The notes beneath the pieces were generated by a model. The model saw only the letters and a list, made by a program, of their open reading frames with translations, had not been told where the DNA came from and made no database searches. 61,822 bases of DNA from Cladosporium sp. IMV 00045 (Eukaryota; Ascomycota; Dothideomycetes; Cladosporiales; Cladosporiaceae). Shown here piece by piece: positions 11,739-22,135 of this stretch. Both the position numbers and the translations under genes were made by a program. Every line of letters begins with the position of its first letter. Position 1 is the stretch's first letter. The stretch is taken from NCBI GenBank assembly GCA_001931905.2, contig MSJI02000329.1, positions 1,445 to 63,266 on the forward strand. The letters run 5' to 3'.

Positions 11739-12407
11739 GATTAGGAAATATTATGGAGTTGTTGTCAAAGATCACGTCTTCATAGCGCGCATAACAAACA
11801 GGTTCAAACACAGGAGCACCGTATTGAATGGCTGGGACCGGTGCGCCACGGATGTCATCACCAGTCAGGCGGCTGAAACATGATTGCTTCTGCCTTTCAG
11901 CCACGCCTGACGTGAGCCGTGCCACCAGAAGAACCCTTGTTTCTACTGTCTATTCTCACCCCAGGTTTTGGAGACTCTGGAGACCTCATGTTTGCGATTG
12001 GACTGGGATAGCCTGTCCGATGACCATCCTTATACACATAGCAGGTGGATCTAGCTTTCTAGTGCACGCCGCAGTGGCGCCGTTGGCATCCTGGTGCATG
12101 GACTAGCTTGATGCCATCGAATGCGAGCTTATAGGTGCTTACATCCCGATTGCATGTTGAATCGAAACATGCGTTTTCGCAATTCCCAAAGATGTGAGCT
12201 TGGGGGTGAGATGCCACGTCGTTGTTCTAGTCCCGTGACGGACTTCAAAGTCGTCATATTTGGGTTTCTTCCATTCTGATCGGCAAGGTTTGTTGCTAAC
12301 GGAAGTCGGGAGGTGCAATCTCTTCAAGGACACGATCATGTCCGGGCTGCTTGGCTTCTCTTCAGACCCGCGTCCATTCTTCGGATGAACCACCCCTGGC
12401 CAGTAAG
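11739..12407. promoter_or_regulatory. Divergent promoter region upstream of the Zn2Cys6 gene
   Basis: A 669-bp gap between divergent genes. It contains CGGAAGTCGG at 12300-12309. A short open frame at 12338 (ATG) ends before the main start and could be a uORF. Confidence 0.55.
12300..12309. promoter_or_regulatory. Putative Zn2Cys6 half-site CGGAAGTCGG
   Basis: This 10-mer lies 108 bp upstream of the regulator's start codon. It is identical to each arm of the inverted repeat at 15580-15605. CGG triplets are the usual recognition element of Zn2Cys6 dimers; autoregulation is inferred. Confidence 0.5.
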
Positions 12408-15142
12408 ATGCCCACTCCACCACCGACCGCACCCGGCGCGACCGGTCAGCAACATGAGGCGTCCAATGTACCGTTGCCGCCGAAGAGGCATCGGCCTCGT
12501 GCGTCTCTGGCGTGCGACACGTGCAAGACACGCAAGACACGTTGCGACGGCAGACAGCCGGTAAGCCTCCAGCTCTATATCGGACCATGACTAAGACCAC
12601 TAACCGCTAACCCACTACTCCAGATCTGCCTTGCGTGCGAGTCTCGAGGTCTATCTGCATCCTGCACCTGGAACTTCCCCCGGCGCCGGCAGCTAAAGCG
12701 CAATAAGCCTGAACACCAGCCGGTGGCGAATCCGCCTCCTGCTCCTCCTCAAGCTGCTCAGGCGCCTCTCCCGCCTCCAACCCAATCCCCCTCCCTACCA
12801 AGCATCCCAGCTACATTCGGCAGGGAGTTACCACAGCCATGGTCGACCAGCTCTCACGGAGTCGATACCGCAATGGCACACCGACCTCCGAGTGCGAGTA
12901 CCGCCAGTGGATTCGGCTCCTCATCTCGTGAATCCCAATCACAGTCGTCCGGATCATTTAGTAGCACCCGGCCACCACCTCCCACATTCACGCTCCATCC
13001 TCCCGAACAAGCCGGTAGCGATGCCCTTGCAACCCTCGTCGGTGGCAATGATAGGTCCCTGTATGGACCCTCATCGACGGTTGCGTTTATGAAAAACATA
13101 TTCCCTTCCCCAAGCCGCCGTGCATCTCTAAGCCCAGGCCCACGGAGTTACGAGCAGCAAACTCAAACTACTGCTAGGTCAGAGAAGCCAGAGCGCTTGC
13201 CAGACTGGGCTAGCGGAGCTGCAATGCTCCCTCGGAGACGCAACGCAGACGACTTTCTGGCGTGCTATTGGGAGTTTATCCACCCGCTGTTCCCAGTCCT
13301 GCACAAGCCGAGTTTCCTCAAACAGTATCAGGCACTGTGGTCTAGTGAGACCACGCCGGAAGCGAGAGATCTCGAAAATCTAGGGCTGGAAGAACTAGTT
13401 TTCACCGCGACACTCAATCTGGTGTTTGGTCTGGGGTGTAAGTTTAGTAACCTGGTGGCGCCTGCGCAGAAGAACTCAATGTCCGAGGAGTTCTACCAGA
13501 AGTCGCGCCATTTGTTGCTGTTCGAGGTCCTTGACACGACTTCTTTGTCGTTGGTCCAGATGATGTGTTTGACCGGGGTCTACCTCCAATCAACGGAACA
13601 TGCTAACCGCTGTTGGAATTCGGTCGGTCTGGCCATTCGAGTCGCTCAGAGCCTGGGACTGCACTTGAATGACGATGGTCGGAAGAAGATTCCCCAGCTT
13701 GAGCTTGAAATGCGAAGACGAGTTTGGCACACTTGTGTCAACCTTGACAGGTAAGCTTGCATTTAGTAATGATCAAACAAATCGAATGTGAATGCTAAGA
13801 AGTCCAGGCTGTTGGCAATGACGTTCGGGCGGCCTACCATGCTGTCGCAATCATGGGACGTTCCCACTCCCGCTCTCATTGACGATGAGTATCTGAGTAA
13901 CGTCACGACTGGCGTTCAGCCCGAGGGAAAACCTTCAGTCATGGGACTCTTTGTTTCATCGTGCAGCCTCTTCGATCTGTTGGAGGAAATCCTCAACTCA
14001 TTTTACAGTGGTGAACCATTCCCAGATTTATCGAAGCAGGAAAAGGCGTCCGAAATGGCCAAGGCATTCATTGCTCCTGTCCTGCAGTACAACCGACGGC
14101 TGGACAAGTTTATCGACTCTGTGCCAGATTACTTGAAGATCACGGATTACGGTGATGGTGTCAAACTGAACAACAATAACAGTGTACTGCTGCAACAGCA
14201 GGTTTTGTATTGCAGGTATGCAAACAAGAAGACCCAGATTGGAAAACGCAAATCACCTTGCTAATATATCATGTCCAGATTTCTTTACGTGCGGCTACTG
14301 TCTCTCCGTCGACTTTTGATGGTAACGACAAAGCGCGGTCGACGCACTTCGACCCACATCTTGTCGGGTACTGCTCAATCGTCGCTCGACGAGGAGGTCA
14401 TTCAAAGATGCTGTACCTTGTGTGCTGAGACTGCTTCTCGTCTGATTGAGACTCTGCACGAGAATCTCGACACACTCTACCGTAGCTCTGGCTGGCACTC
14501 TGTATACTGTAAGTCATCAACCCAAGGCATGCCACATGCTTGGTTGCCATCCCCCATTTACGTTCAAAGCATACACGTGCGATTCAACTAACCGATGTGC
14601 AGTCACATTTTCGGCAGCCACCGTTCTGCTAGCAGCTTGCAAATGTCCAGACGTCGCCGTGAGCGTCGGTGATCCCAGTTTCGAAAAAGACTGGTCTCGA
14701 TGCTTGTTCATCTTGCATCATTATGAGGATCAAATCACCTCGGCATCACAAGCAATTCAAGTCCTCGAAGTGATGAAGCAGTCAGTATCCGGAAATGGTT
14801 TCCCAAGCCAACGTGAGTCACATTGAGTCCGTCATCGCAACCCAGAGTACAATAATCCTGACATTCCTCACAGAAACCCCAGCACAGCAGCAGCAACAGC
14901 AAGGTCGACACAATCTCGCGAACTTCGCCATGCCCCCTCCTCCCACAACGCAACAGACCGCCCCCATCGCCACCCCTGCAATGCCGGAGTATAATGCTGC
15001 AATGGCCAATACGATGCCGACAGATCTTCAGAGCGTCAACCCTTTCATGCCGGGCATGGACAATATGTCGGAGGCATGGTTCGGACAGCAACTGCTCAAC
15101 ATGGACTGGCTGGATCCAAGCATACCCTTGCAGCAGGTGTGA
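12408..15142 (+). CDS. Zn2Cys6 fungal-type transcription factor
   Basis: Six exons (12408-12560, 12624-13750, 13808-14215, 14279-14508, 14603-14812, 14874-15142) give 798 residues. The N-terminal binuclear zinc cluster is split by intron 1: CDTCKTRKTRC, then DGRQPIC, LAC and C after eight residues, i.e. CX2CX6CX6CX2CX8C. A basic linker (FPRRRQLKRNK) and a Pro/Gln/Ser-rich region follow. The middle-homology domain starts near FLACYWEFIHPLFPVLHKPSF and includes MRRRVWHTCVNLDR and FGRPTMLSQ. The C terminus is Gln/Pro-rich and acidic-aromatic (NMDWLDPSIPLQQV), a plausible activation domain. It lies upstream of a salicylate-hydroxylase-type gene on the same strand and shares a promoter motif with it, so it may be that gene's regulator. 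The start is the first ATG in frame; the upstream frame lacks an ATG. Confidence 0.9.
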
Positions 15143-16103
15143 GGATGAGGGTGGTTCGTGTTTAGTCGCCTTGCTGTAGGTGCCGTGTCGCTGAATGTGC
15201 AGCTATGATTTTGACGAAGGACCGGTGGAAGACTAGTGTATTTTACAGCATGATCGCTTTTTGGCAAGAGCCCTTGATCTGGCATGTCTTTGGATTAGGA
15301 TTAGTTCGTATCAGTTTATGTTTCTTGCAAATGACATTTTTGGCGTCCTTGGCTGCGAGCATGATTTCAAAGTCCAGTGGATTCGATTGCCTCTACGGAC
15401 GTTCAGGAAGGAGAAAGTACAACATTATCGAAGTCAGTTTCGAGCCAAGGAGGACAATACAACGAAGTGCCCAGAATGAGCAGCAACAGTATAAGATCTT
15501 TCTCAAGCGAGGAAGGGCCGACCTCGCGAATCACACTCAATAATAATGTAGAGGTACTTCATGCATGTCATCGAAAGAGCCGACTTCCGCAGATACGGAA
15601 GTCGGATTACCACATCATGATCCTTGAGAGCGGCTGGCACTCCGCAGCGGCTTTGATGCGCTATCTCCACCCTGCCTGTGGAGACCGTTTGTTTGGACAC
15701 TCCAAATGACGGCGGTGCTAACCTGCGGAAAGTGGATGAATTCAATCCCTCTCACCCAATTGCCGATAATAGCTCAAGGGCATCCGAGGCGCCAATTGCA
15801 TCATGTTCGTGTAGTAAAGCCTGGCCACGTTGGCATAGACGCCTCCTCCACAACACCACCATCATCATCCTCACCTCGGCACCGGACACGGCTCCTGTCG
15901 AGAGCTAAGATAAACTAACATCCTTCCCTCGCCCCCAATCGAAGTCGTAGCTACCTCCTTCCTCGTTCGTGATCGGATCTCTCTCTTCTTGTCGATCAAT
16001 CCCACATTTCCGTGTTTCCTCGGCCTATCCTCGCCATCCAGCAAGAACACACCTGAAAGAACCATTACACCTTCCTTGGCCAATCCCTCCTACCGCATCA
16101 AGC
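15143..16103. promoter_or_regulatory. Promoter region of the flavin monooxygenase
   Basis: A 961-bp gap holding the 3' UTR of the Zn2Cys6 gene and the promoter of the monooxygenase. It contains a perfect CGG-type inverted repeat at 15580-15605. The ATG-proximal 150 bp is pyrimidine-rich. No gene is supported. Confidence 0.6.
15580..15605. promoter_or_regulatory. Perfect 10-bp inverted repeat with 6-bp spacer (putative Zn2Cys6 operator)
   Basis: Left arm CCGACTTCCG (15580-15589), spacer CAGATA and right arm CGGAAGTCGG (15596-15605). It lies 438 bp after the regulator's stop and about 500 bp before the monooxygenase start. The arm matches the single site at 12300-12309. Everted or inverted CGG triplets with fixed spacing are characteristic of Zn2Cys6 dimers. 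Confidence 0.6.
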
Positions 16104-17577
16104 ATGGCATCTCCGAAAGACTTCAACCTAGCCATAATAGGCGGCGGCATCGCCGGGCTGACGCTCGCCATCGCCCTGCACCACCGCGGCATCAACGTGA
16201 GCATCTACGAGCAGGCGCCCAAGTTCGGCGAGATCGGCGCTGGTGTGTCCTTCTCGCCCAACGCGGTGCAGGCCATGAAAGTATGCCACGACGGCATCCA
16301 CGCCTCGTTCGAGAAGGTCTGCACCCGCAACCAGTGGCCCTCCAAGCGGCGGGTCTGGTTCGACTACTATGACGCCTATGGCGCGGAGGGCGAGACGCTC
16401 GACGCGTCCAATCCCATCTTCACCATCAGCAACGATTTGGGACAGAACGGTGTGCATCGCGCGGCGTTTCTGGATGAGCTCGTCAAGCTGCTGCCGGAGA
16501 GGCTGGCGCATTTCGGCAAGAGGCTGAAGAGCCTCGAGCAGAAGGATGGGGGCAAGTGTGTCATGGGGTTTGAGGATGGGAGTTTTGCTGAGGCAGATGC
16601 TGTAATTGGGTGCGATGGCATTAAGTCCAAGACGAGACAGCTCTTGCATGGGCTGGATCATCCTTGCGCGCAGCCCAAATATACTCACAAGTATGCTTAC
16701 CGCGGCGTTGTGCCAATGGCGCAGGCGATTGATGCTGTGGGCGAAGAGAGGGCGCAGAACTCTTGCATGCATGTGAGTGATTTGTCTGTGAAGTGATTTT
16801 CGAAGGTCAATTTTTGTTGCTAATGAGTTTGAAGATTGGTCCCAATGGACATGTTTTGACGTTCCCGGTGAATCACGGGCAAAATCTCAATATCGTCGCT
16901 TTCAGAACGACAGACAAACCGTAAGATTAGACAGGGATACTGACGTGAACACGACTGCCCATACTAACGATTGTCTTCCGTGATAGATGGTCAAACTCCG
17001 ACAAGCTGACGGCACCAGCACACCGAGATGATGCCCTCAAAGACTTCGCAGGCTACAGCAACGATGTGATGGGGCTTCTGAAATTGACGAGTGAGAATCT
17101 CGATATCGTAAGTACCTTATGTCGCTCGACCGTTGTATCGACTTACTCACACTCTCTAAGTGGGCAATTTTCGACCTCCTGGATGACCCCCCACCAACCT
17201 ACGCCAAAGGCCGCGTTGCGATCGTCGGCGACGCCGCACACGCCACGTCGCCTCACCACGGCGCGGGAGCGGGATTGTGCATAGAAGACGCTGCTGTGAT
17301 GGCAGAAATGCTCGCAGACGAGAGCGTCAAGAGCAGCAAGGACCTCGAAGCCGTGTTTGCGACCTTCCACGAAGTGAGGAAGGAGCGCGGTGTGTTCCTC
17401 ATGTCCAGCAGTAGGTGGATAGGTGACGTGTACGAGTGGCGCGCAGAAGGCGTGGGCAGTGATTTCAAGAAGGCGGAGAGCGAGATCAACTGGCGGAACG
17501 CTACCCTTGGAGATGTGAATCTCGGTGAAATGTGCAAAGATGCTAGAGCGAAGCTGCAGGGGAAACTGTCTGCTTGA
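16104..17577 (+). CDS. FAD-dependent monooxygenase, salicylate hydroxylase type
   Basis: Four exons (16104-16772, 16835-16920, 16987-17107, 17161-17577) encode 430 residues. Class A flavoprotein hydroxylases of this type convert salicylate to catechol using NAD(P)H and O2. The sequence shows the N-terminal FAD-binding GGGIAG motif within NLAIIGGGIAGLTLAIAL and an Glu at the end of the second strand (SIYEQ). The central CDGIKSKTR motif follows, and then the C-terminal GDAAHATSPHHGAGA motif that contacts FAD. All introns are in phase. Substrate is inferred from overall family resemblance; related enzymes act on 6-methylsalicylate, kynurenine or other aromatics. The preceding Zn2Cys6 gene and the shared palindrome suggest substrate-inducible control. 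Confidence 0.88.
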
Positions 17578-18294
17578 TAGAGGTAAGTATCGAGAATATA
17601 TCTTAGATCTCAAGAAAAATTGCATTCGGTGTCACCGTCCAGTCCATAGTATCGAATAGGTGATCTGAGTCGAGAAGCCATCTGACCGATGCCAGGGAAA
17701 TGTAGTGGGCTCCGTAAGGCACAGGAGCAGCCTGGGGACACGACCACGGACTCTTGAGATGATTGAGAAGTCTCGAGGTAATGGTCATTGGACTGGTCAA
17801 CGGCCTTGATCGAGTGCTTCAAGTGGCGTGTTGTATTGTTCTTCCCTCAAATAATACCCATCATGCTGAGGTGCCATTGAACGTTGATCTTGTGAGATTG
17901 ACTTGATCAGATCGTGTATAAATGCCGCATTTCGACTACGCAGCCAAAACCGGTCGACGCTCTGTCTGGTTTGCACTACTGCGCTTGCAGGGTACGACTG
18001 CTGGCCCGAGAGCTGGTAATCCGGCGCTTTGCAAGAAACCGCATCACTGGACGCTCTTTGGCATCATCCAACAGGGCTCTTTGCTTGTATTCGCTCCGAT
18101 CGAAGGTGTGCCCTTGCTGCAGCTCCTCGAGTCCGAGCTGAGGTCTGACGCATGCATGCTTTGTGTCGTCTGCTTGCGAATTTGTTGCGCCTTGTGTTAC
18201 CCCTACCGCAAGCGTCAACCACCCACATATTGCTCAAAGGCTATATGCGCTCCAAAGGCGACCAGCGGAATTTCCAAATTGTCCGTACTGGCCA
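17578..18294. other. Convergent intergenic region
   Basis: About 0.7 kb between the monooxygenase stop and the stop of the minus-strand gene at 18295. Open frames here are short and lack domains. No gene is seen. Confidence 0.45.
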
Positions 18295-19108
18295 TCAGTA
18301 GCTGTTGACAGGCTCGAACCTCCATTGCTCGTTCTCTAGCATAGACAGGACCTGCTGCCTCAAACGCGCAGCTATGGGAGGGTAGTATTCCTCAAAATCT
18401 GCCAAAAAGTCAGCTCACTCCGAGTGCGCACGCGCGTATCACTGCCAACTCACTCCGCTCATGTTTCTCGTTCGCCCGTGTCCATGCAATCGGCGCAGTA
18501 GTGAAGTAGTGCCTCACAGCCGTCGAGTGTATCTCATCCATAGCCTTAACCTCCTCTTCGTCCACGACCTCCTCCGCCTGCAAGTGATCGTTCAGGCAGG
18601 CGTCCAAGCCCTCAATCTCGTTCAGAAAGCTGCCGTCGCTCTTCCGCAGCACGAACTCCGTTTCCTCTTCTCTTTCCCGCTCCAGCCTCGCTTTCTGCTG
18701 CGCTCGCACCAATTTGCCCTCGGGACTGCCGTGTCTGGCGCGAGCGTGCCTCAGCCTCCGCGCGGGTTGTGAGGCCGCGCCCGCCGGCTCTTCTGCATCG
18801 TCTCCGTCGTCGTCGGCGAGGACATCGTCTTCGTACGAAGGTGTCGCGCGGCGGCTGGTGGGTTTGCGAGAGAGGTTCGGCGCCAAGAGGTTGGCTTGTT
18901 GCTGCGGTTGTTGGCGAGATCGAGAGGATGCGGTGCTTGCGCCTGAGCGCAGGGCGTGGTGCGATTGAGCGGCGGCCGCTGCTCGTAGGTTCGGCGGTGC
19001 GACTGTGGGATGTCGCAAGGGCGCTTCTGTGAAGGGATCACCGGGCGTGTGGCGTGTGGAAGGCATCGGCGGTGTCGCTGAGAGGGTGAGTGAGGTTGAG
19101 TTGCGCAA
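18295..19108 (-). CDS. Conserved hypothetical protein with disordered N terminus and helical C terminus
   Basis: Two exons (19108-18454, 18398-18295) give 252 residues; I do not recognise the family. The first ~130 residues are Ser/Pro/Ala-rich and probably disordered, with an acidic patch (EDDVLADDDGDDAEE). The rest is charged and helical: KLVRAQQKARLEREREEETEFVLRK (two adjoining runs), then DEEEVKAMDEIHSTAVRHYF. Across the intron it continues to NFEEYYPPIAARLRQQVLSM and ends EQWRFEPVNSY. The intron join is supported by this compact C-terminal domain-like end. A second in-frame Met 14 residues in could be the start. Composition suggests a nuclear or scaffolding subunit, but that is a guess. 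Confidence 0.7.
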
Positions 19109-19465
19109 GTGAGGAGCGCTCGCCTGGTAGGTCGCTTTGTTTGTTTACTACTATGGCCTGTGTACACTGGTATCTACCTACCCGTAAGTGATGATGCGTC
19201 CAAGATGGGTATCTTGCGACGGCCGTGGCACTATTACACGGTGTCTTGGTACGCTGTTTACATGTCAACATCACTTCACAAGCTCATACGACGTGAATGC
19301 GCCGCCGCGCAGCATATCTGGTCAAGCGGCACATCTCCCTCACTCATGGCACCGCAATCACCAGCACTCACGTATCTACTGAAACCCATTGAATCTTCTC
19401 CAATACCTTCGCGAACTCGCGAAGAGACTGATGAAAAAAAGGGTTTGCACAAAGAAGTTGCAAAG
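19109..19465. other. Intergenic region between hypothetical gene and U2 snRNA 3' end
   Basis: Promoter of the minus-strand gene at 19108 and the 3' flank of the U2 gene. No other feature is seen. Confidence 0.45.
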
Positions 19466-19649
19466 GGTTCGCGTCAGCCAGAGGTAGTGCGATACTGGCG
19501 ACACTAACCGAGGGCATCAGCAAGCTGAGCGGCCCCCAGTGGATCCAAAAAGTAGATAATCTTAGAATGTGACCGTAGTCACGTTTCAGAGATTAAACTG
19601 AAAAGAACAGATACTACACTTGATCTAAGCCAAAAGGCAAAGAGAGCTA
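19466..19649 (-). ncRNA. U2 spliceosomal snRNA
   Basis: The reverse strand reads as a near-canonical U2 snRNA of ~184 nt. The 5' end has CTCTCTTTGCCTTTTGGC, then the AGATCAAGTGTAGTATCTG block with the branch-point-pairing GTAGTA at 19617-19612. Next come stem-loop IIa (CAGTTTAATCTCTGAA), the IIb hairpin (GTGACTACGGTCAC) and the Sm-type site ACTTTTTGG at 19553-19545. Stem-loop III (TCAGC-TT-GCTGA closed by GGGC/GCCC) and stem-loop IV (GCCAG/CTGGC with loop TATCGCACTACCT, the U2A'/U2B''-type loop) follow. The 5' end is placed by analogy with the fission yeast RNA and the 3' end just after stem IV, each within a few bases. Transcription by Pol II is expected. Confidence 0.95.
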
Positions 19650-20066
19650 AGGAGAAGAAGAAGAAAGTTCGTGAGGGCCCCGCTGGCCGAAGTTTTATCA
19701 TTTCGACTTTCGGGACCATCCGCTGGCGTGCTAACTTGGGTAGCGTGCTCTGTACAACGCAAGCTCAAGGCTGCTGGTCAACTCCAACCCTAACCCTTGG
19801 GGCGATGATGTAGTCCAGACCTCGATGTGGTCTCGCCCGTTTTCGACACCGTGAAAGTGACTTTGAGTAGTGGAGATATGACCAAATCAGACAAAATGAT
19901 TTGAGATGAGTGATGGGAATTAATTATGAGCGATCTGATCACCTAGGTAAACTCAATAATCTTAGAGTACTAAAATGATAGACTGCATGCGTTTCGAACA
20001 TACCCGTCTCTGGACATCTTGAACACAACAAACTTGGAACTCTCGTCACCGAAAAATCACTGAAAC
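19650..20066. other. Divergent region, U2 snRNA promoter and NmrA-like gene promoter
   Basis: About 0.42 kb between divergent transcription units. It must contain the snRNA promoter on one side and the reductase promoter on the other. No consensus elements were identified with confidence. Confidence 0.45.
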
Positions 20067-20978
20067 ATGAAGCTCCTCATTGCCGGCATCACGGGAAACA
20101 TTGGCAAGCATGCGGCCAGATACGCAATCTCTCAAGGGCATGTCGTACGCGGCCTAGGGAGAAGCCCTTCTAAATTACCTGGAGACATCACCCTCGAATC
20201 CTTCGTCACAAGCACTTCCTACTACGACACCGCCGCCCTCGACCGCGCCGTCGACGGCGTAGACGCCGTGATATGTGCATACGGAGGCCTCCCCGAGCTC
20301 CACCTCGACGCTCAGCTCCTTCTGCTGCGAGCATGTGAACGCGCCGGCGTCAGGCGATATCTCGCGGCGAGCTGGAACTACGACTGGAGAGTGCTTCAGC
20401 TGGGCGAGGAGCCGGTGTACGATGCGGCGATGATGTTCCACCAGCAAGCGGCTCTGACGTCGCCCATCAAGCCCTGCCACATCTTCTCGGGCATGCTGGC
20501 TGAAGTGTTCTTTGGCGTTGATGGGCAGGATGGTTTCACGCCTCGGGATGGAGGGGTTTGGGATCCGAGGGAGAAGAGGATGGAGGTTTGGGGCACTGGG
20601 GATGAAGTGTGGAATTTTACCACGGAGGAGGACGCGGGCAAATGGGGAGTGGAAGTTGTGACCGCTGATGGAGCTGATAATGGTGGGTATGTCACGGTCT
20701 GTTCGTGGAACGCGAGCATGAAGGATATCAAGCGATGCTATGAGAAGGTGAAGGGTACTGAGGTTGGATGGAAAGTGAATGGCGGTCTGGATCAGCTGCA
20801 GACGATGGCCAGGCAGGGTAAGGAGCTGGGGCTACGGCGTTTCTGGGAATGGCATCGTCATCTCTTCATGGAGAACTGTGTCAGTGGGAGGTGGAACTTG
20901 AAGAACGTCGAAAATGACCGGTTCCCGAACGTGAAGGCAACTTCGATGGAACAGTTCATTAGAGATTCATTGCATTAA
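20067..20978 (+). CDS. NmrA-like / isoflavone-reductase-like NAD(P)-binding protein
   Basis: An intronless frame of 303 residues. The N terminus has the Rossmann nucleotide-binding motif GITGNIG (KLLIAGITGNIGKHAARYA) and an Arg-containing loop (GLGRSPSKL) typical of NADP preference in atypical short-chain dehydrogenases. DAVICAYGG and GVRRYLAASWNYDW follow. The protein lacks an obvious YXXXK catalytic pair, so it may be a redox-sensing or regulatory NmrA-type protein, or a reductase of the phenylcoumaran/isoflavone group. The substrate is unknown. The single exon and the ~1.1-kb gaps give no operon-like context. Confidence 0.82.
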   Translation: MKLLIAGITGNIGKHAARYAISQGHVVRGLGRSPSKLPGDITLESFVTSTSYYDTAALDRAVDGVDAVICAYGGLPELHLDAQLLLLRACERAGVRRYLAASWNYDWRVLQLGEEPVYDAAMMFHQQAALTSPIKPCHIFSGMLAEVFFGVDGQDGFTPRDGGVWDPREKRMEVWGTGDEVWNFTTEEDAGKWGVEVVTADGADNGGYVTVCSWNASMKDIKRCYEKVKGTEVGWKVNGGLDQLQTMARQGKELGLRRFWEWHRHLFMENCVSGRWNLKNVENDRFPNVKATSMEQFIRDSLH

Positions 20979-22135
20979 CGGTTAGGCTAGAGAGCAATCA
21001 CCCCATTATGCTGACAAGGATGGATGAGCTGAGTTCGACTCATCGAAAGATATCATTCGAGATATATGCGTAGTCATGATTGTATCGTTCTCGCCCCATA
21101 ATAAGCCTGATCAATGTGTTCAAAAGGTGAGCTGATAGCTGATAGCTGATCCCACAACCAGCGGTGACCTGAACGCGAACAGCTGTTCAAATCGAAGGCC
21201 GAAGATGTCATGTAGTAGAGTGCGGCTGAGCCGTAGTAGTACTAGCATTCAACATGATATTTTATGAGTGATTCAAATTGTACCGAGAGCGCAACATTGT
21301 CCCGAAGTAGCAATCATGGCGAATCCACAATTGGTGGGTAAAGGAGACAAGCCTGGAACATCTGGATGGATGTTGGGGGTGAAGACGAGCGGGAAATCGG
21401 TGCATAAACTTGCCCGCGCACCGTTTGGCGAGCAGATTAGGCGAGAGATGGTAGGGCTATGGGCATCTCGTAACTCGTATTTCGCTTCCTCGGCAAACTC
21501 GCGTTCGCTTCAAGGTTCTTTCGTTCCTCTTGAATTTTCATAATCCATTATTGCCTCCTTTGAGCGCATCATTGTCATTGAGTCACATTGTTATCATGCG
21601 AATTGCTCAGCCTAGTATCTCACCGTAATCTACGATCCTAATTCGCTCGTAGACAATGTCGCAGACATTATCATCAGACGGCGGCAGAAACAAAATAATA
21701 ATACTCTACTTTCGGAACGTTTTGTTTCCGTTAGCGTTGACTTAGCTTATGAGCTTGCCCTTCCATCGTGCCAAAACATCTCGCCGCAGTCCCTCATCAG
21801 GCGACGGCAACACCGTAGTCCTTGACGAGACCACCGCAATAATACATACTGGACGCGCGCCTCGGACCCTTTCTTTTCTTTCCTTTGCCCATTTCCTTCT
21901 TCAACCCTCAATCTATCGATAATCACATCATACACTTCTCTTGCGATCGTCAGTCATTAAGTCATAGACGGAAACATTCGCCATAATAAATCAACACACT
22001 ACTACCTATACATGCTCGAAGAAGGTCGATCACCATTAGCCCTTCCATATTGACCACAACAGAACGAACACTCATAGGCCTCTCGCCTGGCCAAAACCAC
22101 AACATTCGAAGAGCCCTTGGGGCCCCTAAGCCAAG
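20979..22135. promoter_or_regulatory. Promoter region of the ABCB transporter
   Basis: About 1.16 kb. It includes a short tandem run of CTGATAG (21129-21150, CTGATAGCTGATAGCTGAT) and AC-rich leader sequence before the ATG. No gene is supported. Confidence 0.45.
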
